Below are positions 1 through 6,996 of a DNA stretch of 15,267 nt, piece by piece. The DNA comes from a bacterium (GTDB lineage Bacteria; Patescibacteria; Microgenomatia; Levybacterales; GWA1-39-11). The stretch covers positions 1-15,267 of the forward strand of contig JAKAHW010000009.1 in the NCBI GenBank assembly GCA_021825285.1, read 5' to 3'. Below the pieces are notes generated by a model. The model did no database searches. It worked only from the letters and a program-made list of their open reading frames with translations, and was not told the origin of the DNA. How positions within the stretch are numbered: position 1 is the first letter of the stretch; each line of letters begins with the position of its first letter. Made by a program: the position numbers and the translations under genes.

Positions 1-709
1 CAGGCGAATCATCTTGTGCTAAGGAAATTCTTTTCAAATTCAGGGAAGCAATATTCCCAAACTCCTTTCTTAAAAGGTGGAGAGGGTAATCCCTTAGTTG
101 TATTAAGTTAAAAACCCCCAGCATATTTAACCTGCGTTTAAATCTTTCTCCAATCCCGCACATATCCGTCAGTTTCACATTCCTAAACACTTCATCTACG
201 TTTTGCCCATCAATAAGAAAGAACCCATCGGGTTTGTTAAGCCCTGATCCAAGTTTTGCTAAAAGCTTGTTATAAGAAACTCCAACCGAAACAGTTATTG
301 TAGCCCCTATTTCATCAGCTATTCTTTTTTTAAAAGATGCGACAAGGCTTAAGAGGGAAGGGTGGAGGTGCATTATCGGCGTAGCATCAATAAATACTTC
401 ATCAAGCGAAAATACTTCAACAAGAGGAGAAAAATTTGAGGCGATTTCTATAAATTTTTTGGTTATTTCAAGATACCTTTCAAAATCTGCCTTAACGAAT
501 ATAATATCAGGGCATAATCTTTGGGCTTCCCAACTTCTTGTACCCGTTTTTATACCAAACTTTTTGGCCTCACGTGAGGCTGCAATTATACAAGTCCTTC
601 CGTTTTCTGCGGTTACCCCTATTGGTTTATTTCGTAAATTTGGATTAAAATGTTGTTCGCAGGAAGCAAAGAATGAGTCAAAGTCGATGTGCAAAATTGT
701 TTTATCCAT
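1..709 (-). CDS. dinB: Y-family DNA polymerase IV (DinB), 3' part missing
   Basis: This is a translesion DNA polymerase of the DinB/UmuC superfamily. Translating the minus strand from the ATG at 709 gives 236 open residues that run off the left window edge, so the end of the thumb and the little finger are not seen. Visible motifs are LHIDFDSFFASCEQ at residues 6-19 (metal-binding D9, probable steric-gate F14), ENGR near 35-38, FSLDEVFID at 100-108 (catalytic D103 and E104, the same numbering as E. coli DinB), SVGVSYNKLLAKLGSGLNKPDG in the palm, and a helix-hairpin-helix-like GIGERFKRRLNMLG in the thumb. It is divergent from the M20 gene and shares a 186-bp control region with it. No Shine-Dalgarno site or clear -10 box was found before the start. 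Family assignment is firm; Pol IV versus another Y-family subgroup is less certain. Confidence 0.93.
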   Translation of the reverse strand, partial: MDKTILHIDFDSFFASCEQHFNPNLRNKPIGVTAENGRTCIIAASREAKKFGIKTGTRSWEAQRLCPDIIFVKADFERYLEITKKFIEIASNFSPLVEVFSLDEVFIDATPIMHLHPSLLSLVASFKKRIADEIGATITVSVGVSYNKLLAKLGSGLNKPDGFFLIDGQNVDEVFRNVKLTDMCGIGERFKRRLNMLGVFNLIQLRDYPLHLLRKEFGNIASLNLKRISLAQDDSP

Positions 710-743
710 TAAGCTAAACGAGAAACCAGAATGCATACATCTT

Positions 744-753
744 AAGAATTCTT
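744..753. promoter_or_regulatory. Short palindrome upstream of dinB
   Basis: AAGAATTCTT is a perfect 10-bp dyad lying 35 bp upstream of the dinB start. It overlaps CTTAAG (741-746) and TTCGAA (752-757). It could be an operator for the polymerase gene, but palindromes of this size occur by chance in AT-rich DNA, so the call is tentative. Confidence 0.25.
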
Positions 754-810
754 CGAATAATTTTTAGAGGTTTTGTTTTGGGCAGAAAAGAAAACATAGA
801 GCATTAATCT

Positions 811-855
811 TACGAGAAAAATATTCGAAAAACAATCGAACAAAATACGAAAAAG
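811..855. repeat. Phased CGAA repeat array in the dinB/M20 divergent region
   Basis: Three near-tandem 11-mers (ATTCGAAAAAC, AATCGAACAAA, ATACGAAAAAG) place CGAA at 826, 837 and 848, exactly 11 bp apart. A fourth related CGAG lies at 813. The array ends just upstream of the M20 promoter elements (857-887). One repeat per helical turn puts all copies on one DNA face, as in sites bound cooperatively by a regulator. The regulator is unknown. Confidence 0.45.
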
Positions 856-856
856 T

Positions 857-887
857 GAGACAAACTAATGCAATTTTTTGATATAAT
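857..887 (+). promoter_or_regulatory. Promoter of the M20 peptidase gene
   Basis: A consensus -10 box TATAAT at 882-887 has a weak -35 candidate GAGACA at 857-862 (19-bp spacer). The ATG at 896 follows the -10 by 8 nt, so transcription should begin at or within about two bases of the start codon, giving a leaderless mRNA. No Shine-Dalgarno site is present. Confidence 0.6.
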
Positions 888-895
888 GCTAAAAA

Positions 896-2017
896 ATGGT
901 TAGGCAAGAAAAAGGCATAACAAGATTTCCGGAAGTACCAGTTAATAAAGATAGATTAGTAGAAAATTTTTTGACTCTTGTACAGCTAGACAGTCCAACA
1001 GGCGAAGAACCAAGGGTTGCAAATTATCTATTGGATTGGTTTAAAAGCAGAGAAATAACAGCAAAACAAGATAAAGCAGGAAATGTTTTTGCCAAGGTTC
1101 CTGGCACAGGAGAACCTTTATTTTTATCTGCTCATATGGATACTGTTGAACCAGGAAGAGGAATTGAACCTAAAGTTAGGGGAGGAACAATAAGATCTTC
1201 CGGAAAAACAATACTTGGAGCAGATAATAAATCTACAATTACAGTTCTCCTCGAGACAGTTGATTTATTAAAAAAGGGGAAACATAGACCTCTTGAGGTG
1301 TTATTTACTGTAGACGAAGAATCAAATAATTCGGGTGCTCTAGGCTTTGATTATTCCAAATTAAAAGCAAAGCAAGGATTAATTGCTGACATCGCAGAAC
1401 CAATTGGAACTATTGTATTAGCTTCTCCTGCATATTTTCGCTTTGATGCAAATCTTTCAGGAAAATCTGCCCACGCAGCATACCCTGACCAGGGAGTTGA
1501 TGTTTTGGATTCGTTGTCGAATGTATTAAAAATTAAAAAGGGGCAATTGGATTCAGTAACTACTTTAAATATTGGTCTTGTACAAGCAGGAACTGCAAGA
1601 AATACAATTCCCGGCGAAGCAACAGTTTCTGGAGAAGTTAGAAGTTATGACGAAACACAATTGGCAAAAAATCTTGGTTTAACCCTAGAAAGAATAGAAA
1701 GAGCAGTGAAGGAATCAGGGGTAAGGCTTTCATTAACTTACAAAAAAGATAACCCAGGCTACGTTTTTGATGAAGCAGACCCATTTATTAAAGCTCTCGC
1801 AGAAACTATAAAAAGAATAGGAATAAACCCCCATTTTATTTGGAACCCAAGCTGTTCTGACGCAAATATATTTAATGCAAACGGACTTCAGGTCGTAAAT
1901 ATTGGCGATGGAACTCAAAACACTCATACGAGAAACGAATTAATAAAAATTTCCGATATGGTAAAACTTGTGAACATTTTTTTTAATTTTGTAAGACTAG
2001 GTATTGACAATCGTTAG
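896..2017 (+). CDS. M20 family metallopeptidase (PepT-like; possible DapE-type role)
   Basis: A di-zinc M20 amidohydrolase of 373 residues, cytosolic (no signal peptide). Metal and catalytic residues are visible: SAHMDTV (H80, D82), GADN (D110), the VDEES pair E141/E142 (general base plus ligand), and NTHTRNE near the C terminus (H344). SGKSAHAAYP at 188-197 is the lid/dimerisation-domain histidine motif. The HMDTV...GADN spacing is closer to tripeptidase-T-like proteins than to classical DapE. It lies directly upstream of dapD-, aminotransferase- and decarboxylase-like genes, where a desuccinylase would be expected, so it may fill the DapE step; a simple peptidase role is equally possible. 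The start at 896 has no Shine-Dalgarno site and lies 8 nt after a TATAAT box. The first ~15 residues extend beyond the usual family start. Confidence 0.88.
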   Translation: MVRQEKGITRFPEVPVNKDRLVENFLTLVQLDSPTGEEPRVANYLLDWFKSREITAKQDKAGNVFAKVPGTGEPLFLSAHMDTVEPGRGIEPKVRGGTIRSSGKTILGADNKSTITVLLETVDLLKKGKHRPLEVLFTVDEESNNSGALGFDYSKLKAKQGLIADIAEPIGTIVLASPAYFRFDANLSGKSAHAAYPDQGVDVLDSLSNVLKIKKGQLDSVTTLNIGLVQAGTARNTIPGEATVSGEVRSYDETQLAKNLGLTLERIERAVKESGVRLSLTYKKDNPGYVFDEADPFIKALAETIKRIGINPHFIWNPSCSDANIFNANGLQVVNIGDGTQNTHTRNELIKISDMVKLVNIFFNFVRLGIDNR

Positions 2018-2031
2018 CTCATTGCTATAAT
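2004..2031 (+). promoter_or_regulatory. Strong promoter of the dapD-like operon
   Basis: A consensus -35 TTGACA (2004-2009), a 16-bp spacer, an extended -10 TGC and TATAAT (2026-2031) form the best promoter in the window. The -35 and part of the spacer lie inside the end of the M20 gene (stop at 2015-2017). The expected transcription start is about 2038-2040, leaving a 5' leader of only 13-15 nt with no Shine-Dalgarno site. Confidence 0.85.
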
Positions 2032-2052
2032 TCAAAACACTGTCCTCAAAAT

Positions 2053-2952
2053 ATGTCAGCAGAACATAGGCTTTTTACACCAGATCTTGTTACTCCAGCC
2101 AGAGTAGCCTCCATACGTGACGACGTCTTAAGACTCCAAGGACTGTCAGGACTCGAACTTAGACAAACTCAAGATGCCAGGGATGTGTTTCACCTTTTTT
2201 GTGAAGGTTTAAATTTAGGATTAATTAGAGCAGCTGATAAAGATGAAAACGGAGCATGGTCAACTAATGCATGGGTAAAGCAAGGCGTATTGATGGGAAT
2301 GAAGCTGGGAGTAATTGTTCCCTTTTCGCGTGATGAGGAAACCTTAAAGTTTTCTGACAAAGACACTTTACCCTTAAGAAAGGTAGATGCAGTCAAAGAC
2401 AATATTCGAATTGTTCCCGGTGGTACAAGTATTAGAAATGGATCTCATATAGCAAAAGGCGTAATTATGATGCCACCTGTATATGTTAATGTTGGCGCAT
2501 ATGTTGGAGAAGGAACAATGCTTGATTCTCATTCGCTAGCTGGATCCTGTGCTCAAATAGGAGAAGGGTGTCACATTTCGGCAGGGGCACAGATTGGCGG
2601 AGTTCTAGAACCGATCAATGCAAATCCTTGTATCGTTGAGGATGATGTAATGATGGGTATAAATTCTTCAATTTCTGAAGGCGTAATACTTAGAAACGGT
2701 GTTGTTTTAGGAGCAGGCGTTCAGATCACGTCATCAACACCTGTGTATGATATAGAAAGAAATCAGATTTATAGGGCAGAAGAGGGGAAACCCCTAACAA
2801 TTCCAGAGAGGGCGGTTGTTATTCCGGGAATAAGATTGGTTAAAGGTGAATTTGCTGAGATAAATCGTTTGGGATACGCTACTCCAATAATCGCTAAATA
2901 TAGAGACCCTGGAACGGATGCAAAAACCGCTCTTGAAATGGCTCTCCGATAA
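2053..2952 (+). CDS. dapD: DapD-like tetrahydrodipicolinate N-succinyltransferase, divergent
   Basis: A left-handed beta-helix acyltransferase of 299 residues. DapD uses succinyl-CoA to acylate tetrahydrodipicolinate in the diaminopimelate/lysine pathway. Residues 1-120 are the helical N-terminal domain; 122-230 hold the hexapeptide-repeat coil with the family signatures YVNVGAYVGEGTMLDSHS, GSCAQIG and GGVLEPINA. D158 matches the essential Asp141 of mycobacterial DapD, but the position matching Glu189 is S206 (MGINSSISEG), and the TW after the catalytic Asp is SH. It is first in a tight operon with aminotransferase and decarboxylase genes. Family is clear; the exact acceptor and acyl donor are not, since related DapD-like enzymes (for example TabB of tabtoxin synthesis) work in other pathways. 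Confidence 0.87.
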   Translation: MSAEHRLFTPDLVTPARVASIRDDVLRLQGLSGLELRQTQDARDVFHLFCEGLNLGLIRAADKDENGAWSTNAWVKQGVLMGMKLGVIVPFSRDEETLKFSDKDTLPLRKVDAVKDNIRIVPGGTSIRNGSHIAKGVIMMPPVYVNVGAYVGEGTMLDSHSLAGSCAQIGEGCHISAGAQIGGVLEPINANPCIVEDDVMMGINSSISEGVILRNGVVLGAGVQITSSTPVYDIERNQIYRAEEGKPLTIPERAVVIPGIRLVKGEFAEINRLGYATPIIAKYRDPGTDAKTALEMALR

Positions 2953-2955
2953 TTC

Positions 2956-4128
2956 ATGCCGTCACCTGAAGGACTTAGATATAATCCAAATGTTGTAAAA
3001 ACCAAACCCTCTTTGATCAGGGCTGTTTATGCTTTGGCACCCCAAGACAAACCTCAGATTTCTTTAGGTCTAGGAGAACTTTCGTATCCTGTTCCAGACA
3101 AAGTTAAAACAGCTATAAAAAGTGCAATTATCAGAGAGGGTACCAATATGTATACACAAAATGCAGGAATTCCAGAGTTGCGGGATGCAGTTGCTGAAAG
3201 CTTAAATAAGCGCCATGGAATAAAAAGGGACAAGGATGACGTTTTGATAACTGTCGGTTCCAGTGAGGCACTTTTTATGACTGCGCTTGCTTTTGCTGAT
3301 CCACAAAACCGTCTCATAATTCCTCAGATTGGTTACACCGCATATGAGGCTGATGCAAATTTAGTTGGACTTAAAACATCTGAATATCGTTTGACTCTAA
3401 ATTTTGAACCGGATACTGATCATCTGGTTTCCCTGCTTGACGAAAATCCCGGAACAAAAGTTGTAATTCTTAATTCCCCGTCAAATCCAACAGGGCAAAC
3501 AATAACTGTAGAAACTTTAAAAGATTTAACAGAACAGACTGAAGATAGGGATGATGTTGTTTTTGTATCTGATGATATATATGAAGAGTTTGTTTACGAT
3601 GGAATACAGGCTCGTTCAATTGCAGAATTCTTACCCGACAAAACAATTACTATCGGTGGCTTATCTAAAACCGCGAGCATGACGGGTTTTCGTCTGGGAT
3701 GGCTCGCAGGTCCTAGTGAGATCGTCAAAATGGTTGCAAAACCTCATCAATTCGCTGTTACATGTGCTCCCTCCATAATACAACATGGCGCTTTACCCGT
3801 TGTAAAGGGTGAGTGTGATCAAGACATTGAAAATTTTCGCTTGGAATTGGAACGAAAAAGAGATGGAATGATGATTTATTTAAATGATATTCCTGAGTTG
3901 AACGTTTTAGAACCAAAGGGTGCGTTCTACTGTTTTGTTGATGTTGGGCATTACGGAACATCCCTTGAAGTTTCAAAAAGAATTATTCAGGAAACCGGAG
4001 TTGTTACCATTCCCGGACGTGCTTTTGGTGAGGCAGGAGACAAATATATCAGAATTTCATTTGCAGCCAAAGATTCTGATATAATCCATGGCATCGAAAA
4101 AATGAAAGGAGTATTTGAAAGATGGTAA
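2956..4128 (+). CDS. Class I PLP aminotransferase (DapC/AspB-like)
   Basis: A fold-type I aminotransferase of 390 residues. Visible landmarks are YTQNAGIPELRDAVAE (66-81), the NPTG motif (N177), SDDIYEE (D206 and Y209, PLP ring contacts), the Schiff-base lysine in LSKTASMTGFRLGW (K238, with phosphate-binding R246) and the carboxylate-binding arginine in YIRISFA (R366). Between an N-succinyltransferase-like and a decarboxylase-like gene, the natural candidate reaction is transamination of N-succinyl-2-amino-6-oxopimelate with glutamate (DapC). Sequence alone cannot separate this from aspartate or other aminotransferase activity. The start lies 3 nt after the dapD stop with no Shine-Dalgarno site, pointing to translational coupling. 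Confidence 0.88.
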   Translation: MPSPEGLRYNPNVVKTKPSLIRAVYALAPQDKPQISLGLGELSYPVPDKVKTAIKSAIIREGTNMYTQNAGIPELRDAVAESLNKRHGIKRDKDDVLITVGSSEALFMTALAFADPQNRLIIPQIGYTAYEADANLVGLKTSEYRLTLNFEPDTDHLVSLLDENPGTKVVILNSPSNPTGQTITVETLKDLTEQTEDRDDVVFVSDDIYEEFVYDGIQARSIAEFLPDKTITIGGLSKTASMTGFRLGWLAGPSEIVKMVAKPHQFAVTCAPSIIQHGALPVVKGECDQDIENFRLELERKRDGMMIYLNDIPELNVLEPKGAFYCFVDVGHYGTSLEVSKRIIQETGVVTIPGRAFGEAGDKYIRISFAAKDSDIIHGIEKMKGVFERW

Positions 4129-5471
4129 GGAAAGAACAGGAGAGGGTTTTAGGAGGATTTGGTCCAGAATGGATAAGTGAAAGATTTGAGGTTTCCAAAA
4201 CTTCTGGGCAGTTCATGATCGATGGGGTTCCTCTTGACACAATTGCTAGTCAAATCCAACCTCCATTTTTTGTTTATTCCGCACAAGACATTATAGATAG
4301 ATATCAAGGACTGGAAAGAGTATTAAAGCCCAATAATGTGAATATTTATTACTCTTTAAAGGCCAATACCTCTTTGGCAATTGTTACAGGACTTGTAAAG
4401 CTGGGCGCAGGGCTTGAGGTTGCATCTATTGGAGAGTTAGAAGCGGCACGTGCTGCGGGAGCCGATCCAAAAAAAGTGTCATTTGCTGGTCCCGTTAAAA
4501 CCGCGGAAGAACTGGAATATGCAATTGAGTGGGGCGTAGGAGGAATAAATGTTGAAAGCGAAAGAGAGTTTGAAAGGATAAACGAAATAGCAGAAAGACT
4601 TGGTAAAAGACAAACTGTTGGAATAAGAGTAAATCCTGAGCAACAGGTTTCTGAAGCTGGAGGGTACATGGGGGGAGGATCACAAAAATTTGGAATAGAT
4701 GTTGAAAAAATTGATGCCAAATTCGTTGACAGACTTCACTCACTTCCCAATATTGACCTTACAGGTATTCACGTTTTTGCCGCAACACAAATGCTAAATA
4801 AGGAAGCGTTTCTGACTAATTTGAATAATGTTTGCGAAATCGGTCAAAAATTAAACGAATTATTTAAAATAAGGTATATCGATTTTGGAGGAGGCCTTGG
4901 GATTCCTTACAAACAAAGCGCAAAAAAACTTCCAATTGTCGATATCGCCAGATCTATTGGGGGAGCAACTGGAAAATATTCGTTTTTGAAAGAAAATGAT
5001 ACGCTGATGTACGTAGAGCCGGGAAGATATTTAGTAGGACCAAGCGGAATTTATGTTGCAAGAGTTGACCACGTAAAGGATTCCCGGGGAGAACAATTCG
5101 TAATGGTTGATGGCGGATGGCACCACATGATGAGACCATCACCTAAAATGCCTTTCGGAAGCCATCCGATTTATAATCTTTCTCGTCTTTGGGACAACAA
5201 AACTCAACCAATGACCGTTGCAGGATCTTTATGCACATCAATTGACATGCTTGGACAAAATATACCTCTTCCAACAGGAACTAGAGAAGGTGATTTTATT
5301 GGAGTTTTCAATGCTGGAGCTTATGGACGAAGCCAATCCCCAAGAGACTTTTTAAGTCACCCAACAGCTGCTGAAGTTTTAGTAGGGGATGGAAAATTTG
5401 CAGTGATAAGACCTTCTGAACACCCAAGAGATTTGCTTCGGAATCAAACAGTTCCGGAAAATTTACTCTAA
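4122..5471 (+). CDS. Fold-III PLP decarboxylase (LysA/BtrK-like), specificity uncertain
   Basis: A two-domain alanine-racemase-fold decarboxylase of 449 residues, longer than typical LysA (about 420). Seen: PLP lysine in YYSLKANTSLA (K80), ASIGELEAA (101-109), FGID (190-193), GGGLGIPY (256-263), EPGR (299-302), VDGGWHHMMRP (329-339), GSLCTSIDMLG (368-378) and GAYGRSQSPRDFLSHP (399-414). In diaminopimelate decarboxylase the catalytic-Cys motif is CESxD, whose Glu helps recognise the second amino centre of DAP; here it is CTSID (C371, T372). That change and the FLSHP tail recall BtrK-like and exosortase-associated decarboxylases more than true LysA. The start overlaps the aminotransferase stop by 7 nt and has an AAAGGAG site at 4105-4111. 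The family is firm; calling it LysA would be a guess. Confidence 0.85.
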   Translation: MVRKEQERVLGGFGPEWISERFEVSKTSGQFMIDGVPLDTIASQIQPPFFVYSAQDIIDRYQGLERVLKPNNVNIYYSLKANTSLAIVTGLVKLGAGLEVASIGELEAARAAGADPKKVSFAGPVKTAEELEYAIEWGVGGINVESEREFERINEIAERLGKRQTVGIRVNPEQQVSEAGGYMGGGSQKFGIDVEKIDAKFVDRLHSLPNIDLTGIHVFAATQMLNKEAFLTNLNNVCEIGQKLNELFKIRYIDFGGGLGIPYKQSAKKLPIVDIARSIGGATGKYSFLKENDTLMYVEPGRYLVGPSGIYVARVDHVKDSRGEQFVMVDGGWHHMMRPSPKMPFGSHPIYNLSRLWDNKTQPMTVAGSLCTSIDMLGQNIPLPTGTREGDFIGVFNAGAYGRSQSPRDFLSHPTAAEVLVGDGKFAVIRPSEHPRDLLRNQTVPENLL

Positions 5472-5903
5472 TTTTCCTCTAAAAAGCTTTATGCAGGAGG
5501 TGCCGTCTAAAACTAAGGGAAGGTTCATGGCTTCATCGAGGGTCGCCCAAACAAATTCGGAATGCTCATCAAGCCTAAGAACAACGTCGGGCTCATAATC
5601 CAGTTTTGCTTCAAACATTTCAAATAGAAAATCATGGTCCGGGTATTTTATGTATAATTTCTTAAAGTATTTTAGATCTTTTTTATTTAAATCGATTCCC
5701 GTTTCTTCTTTTATTTCTCGAATTACCGTTTCAGCGCTGGTTTCTTTTCCTTCTCTCTTTCCTCCCGGAGTACAAAACTTTCCGCCTTCGTGTTTATCGT
5801 TTCCACGACGAAGGAACAAAAATTTACCTTTAGAATTTGAAAGAAAAACAGTTACCGTATGGTACCAAGGTTCAAAAACATCAGGTTTTTCTTCAAATAT
5901 CAT
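5463..5903 (-). CDS. Nudix hydrolase
   Basis: A 146-residue Nudix-fold pyrophosphohydrolase. The Nudix box is complete: G48, E54, then R62-E63-I64-x-E66-E67-x-G69-I70, matching Gx5Ex7REUxEExGU and so able to bind catalytic Mg2+. Substrates of this class are nucleoside diphosphates linked to another group; MutT-like clean-up or an ADP-sugar/NAD-type substrate are possible and the sequence does not decide. A TATAAT box lies 7 nt before the ATG, so the mRNA may be leaderless. The 3' end is convergent with the decarboxylase gene and the coding regions overlap by 9 bp, including both stop codons. It lies 16 bp downstream of the deacetylase gene on the same strand. Confidence 0.92.
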   Translation of the reverse strand: MIFEEKPDVFEPWYHTVTVFLSNSKGKFLFLRRGNDKHEGGKFCTPGGKREGKETSAETVIREIKEETGIDLNKKDLKYFKKLYIKYPDHDFLFEMFEAKLDYEPDVVLRLDEHSEFVWATLDEAMNLPLVLDGTSCIKLFRGKLE

Positions 5904-5910
5904 TTACCAA

Positions 5911-5916
5911 ATTATA
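5911..5916 (-). promoter_or_regulatory. -10 box of the Nudix gene
   Basis: TATAAT on the minus strand, 7 nt upstream of the ATG, in the 16-bp gap after the deacetylase gene. No convincing -35 was seen. The geometry predicts a transcript starting at the initiation codon. Confidence 0.5.
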
Positions 5917-5919
5917 CAC

Positions 5920-6843
5920 CTAGATACCGTAGAAAGAGAGTGAAGCATTTCCAATTCTGGTTCTTTTTAAAGTATAAATATAGGAATCACACTGGATATG
6001 AGAAGGGTTTGTTGTAAATGCTCCCAGGAATCCGTTTTTTTTTAAAATTTCTATCGCCATTTGGCTTGAAGGGCCATAAGGGTATGTAAAAATAACTACT
6101 GGTTTACCCAACTGCTGCTCAAGCTGCTGCTTAGCCAGAACTATTTCTTGCTCAACCTTTTGATAAGAACCCTTGGCTATAGAATAGTGGGACCATGTGT
6201 GATCATAAGCATACGCTAAACCCGAATTCACCATTTCTTTTAAGTTGTCCCATGTCATATACCCGGAATTTCCGAGCAAACCTGTTGGGATCATTAAGTT
6301 TATTCTTGTGTTATATTTTTTTGCAGAGGCAAATGCATATGTATAATTATCAGAATAACCATCATCAAGCGTTATAACAATTGTTTTTGGAGGAAGTGGG
6401 GTATGTGCAATTAGAGCACGGACCAGTTCTTCGGCCGAAATGGTATTGTAGCCTTTTTCGGCCAAATATTTCATTTGGCTATCAAAGGTTCCCGCATCAA
6501 CAGTTAGCTGTGCATGACCCTCTTTTCTGGCTATTTCATAGGGCTCCACGTGATGATACATAAGAACAGGGACATTAAGACAAAATCCTGAAGGCGGTTG
6601 CTCAGTTGGTGTAGGTGTAATTTTGGCAGTAGGAGAAGCCGTGGGAGCAAGATCGAGTGAATGTCCAAACAGATCCCTGAAAGAAGCCTTGCTGTAATTT
6701 ATTGTACTCCCGTATGCTTTTTTAACCTCTTTCTTTTTGACAGTTACTGAAAAATTAGCATAAAACAGACTCAATAAGATGCTTAAACCGGCCAAAATTA
6801 AGAGAACATTCCCGTAGCTTTTGTGGCGTTTGGTATTCTTCAT
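5920..6843 (-). CDS. Membrane-anchored polysaccharide deacetylase (CE4/NodB family)
   Basis: A carbohydrate esterase family 4 deacetylase of 307 residues that removes acetyl groups from envelope glycans such as peptidoglycan or a poly-N-acetylhexosamine. A basic N terminus and one hydrophobic segment (about 12-29) form a signal anchor; a Pro/Thr-rich linker follows (66-84); then the NodB domain starts at VPVLMYHHVE. Catalytic residues are visible: ITLDDGY (D160 base, D161 metal) and DHTWSHYS (H215 and H219 metal), followed by FTYPYGPS (252-259). The start at 6843 was chosen for its AAGG about 7 nt upstream. An in-frame ATG at 6861 is possible; reading back to 6912 would run into tRNA-His and is rejected. 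It probably shares the tRNA-His transcript. Confidence 0.9.
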   Translation of the reverse strand: MKNTKRHKSYGNVLLILAGLSILLSLFYANFSVTVKKKEVKKAYGSTINYSKASFRDLFGHSLDLAPTASPTAKITPTPTEQPPSGFCLNVPVLMYHHVEPYEIARKEGHAQLTVDAGTFDSQMKYLAEKGYNTISAEELVRALIAHTPLPPKTIVITLDDGYSDNYTYAFASAKKYNTRINLMIPTGLLGNSGYMTWDNLKEMVNSGLAYAYDHTWSHYSIAKGSYQKVEQEIVLAKQQLEQQLGKPVVIFTYPYGPSSQMAIEILKKNGFLGAFTTNPSHIQCDSYIYTLKRTRIGNASLSFYGI

Positions 6844-6870
6844 TATGACCTTTTTTTTCATAAAAAAATG

Positions 6871-6943
6871 GGTGGAAGACGGGTGCCGCCCCCGCGACCT
6901 CCAGTTCCACAAACTGGCGTTCTACTGTTGAACTACATCCACC
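6871..6943 (-). tRNA. tRNA-His(GTG) with atypical T loop
   Basis: A 73-nt cloverleaf including the encoded G-1, which pairs with C73, the tRNA-His identity pair. The anticodon arm is CCAGT-TTGTGGA-ACTGG (anticodon GTG). The D stem GTTC/GAAC is intact but the D loop AACAGTA has A-G where G18-G19 is expected. The T stem GCGGG/CCCGT is intact, but its 7-nt loop is GGCGGCA rather than TTCnAnn, and the acceptor stem has a T-T mismatch at 6:67. No CCA tail is encoded. The deacetylase gene starts 9-27 nt downstream. It may be functional but divergent, or degenerate. Confidence 0.82.
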
Positions 6944-6958
6944 AAAACAACAAAAATA

Positions 6959-6987
6959 AGTATAACATATAGAGGATTTAGCTTCAA
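6959..6987 (-). promoter_or_regulatory. Promoter of tRNA-His and the deacetylase gene
   Basis: On the minus strand, -35 TTGAAG (6982-6987), a 17-bp spacer and -10 TATACT (6959-6964). The predicted start is about 6952, 9 nt before the tRNA. No separate promoter was seen for the deacetylase gene. Confidence 0.65.
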
Positions 6988-6996
6988 ATCGAAGAC

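Noticed and set aside
459..767. Open frame of 102 codons on the plus strand
   Set aside because: It is antisense to the dinB reading frame, which carries all the conserved polymerase motifs.
6844..6912. Longer N terminus for the polysaccharide deacetylase
   Set aside because: It would lie inside tRNA-His; the ATG at 6843 has a ribosome site and gives a normal signal anchor.
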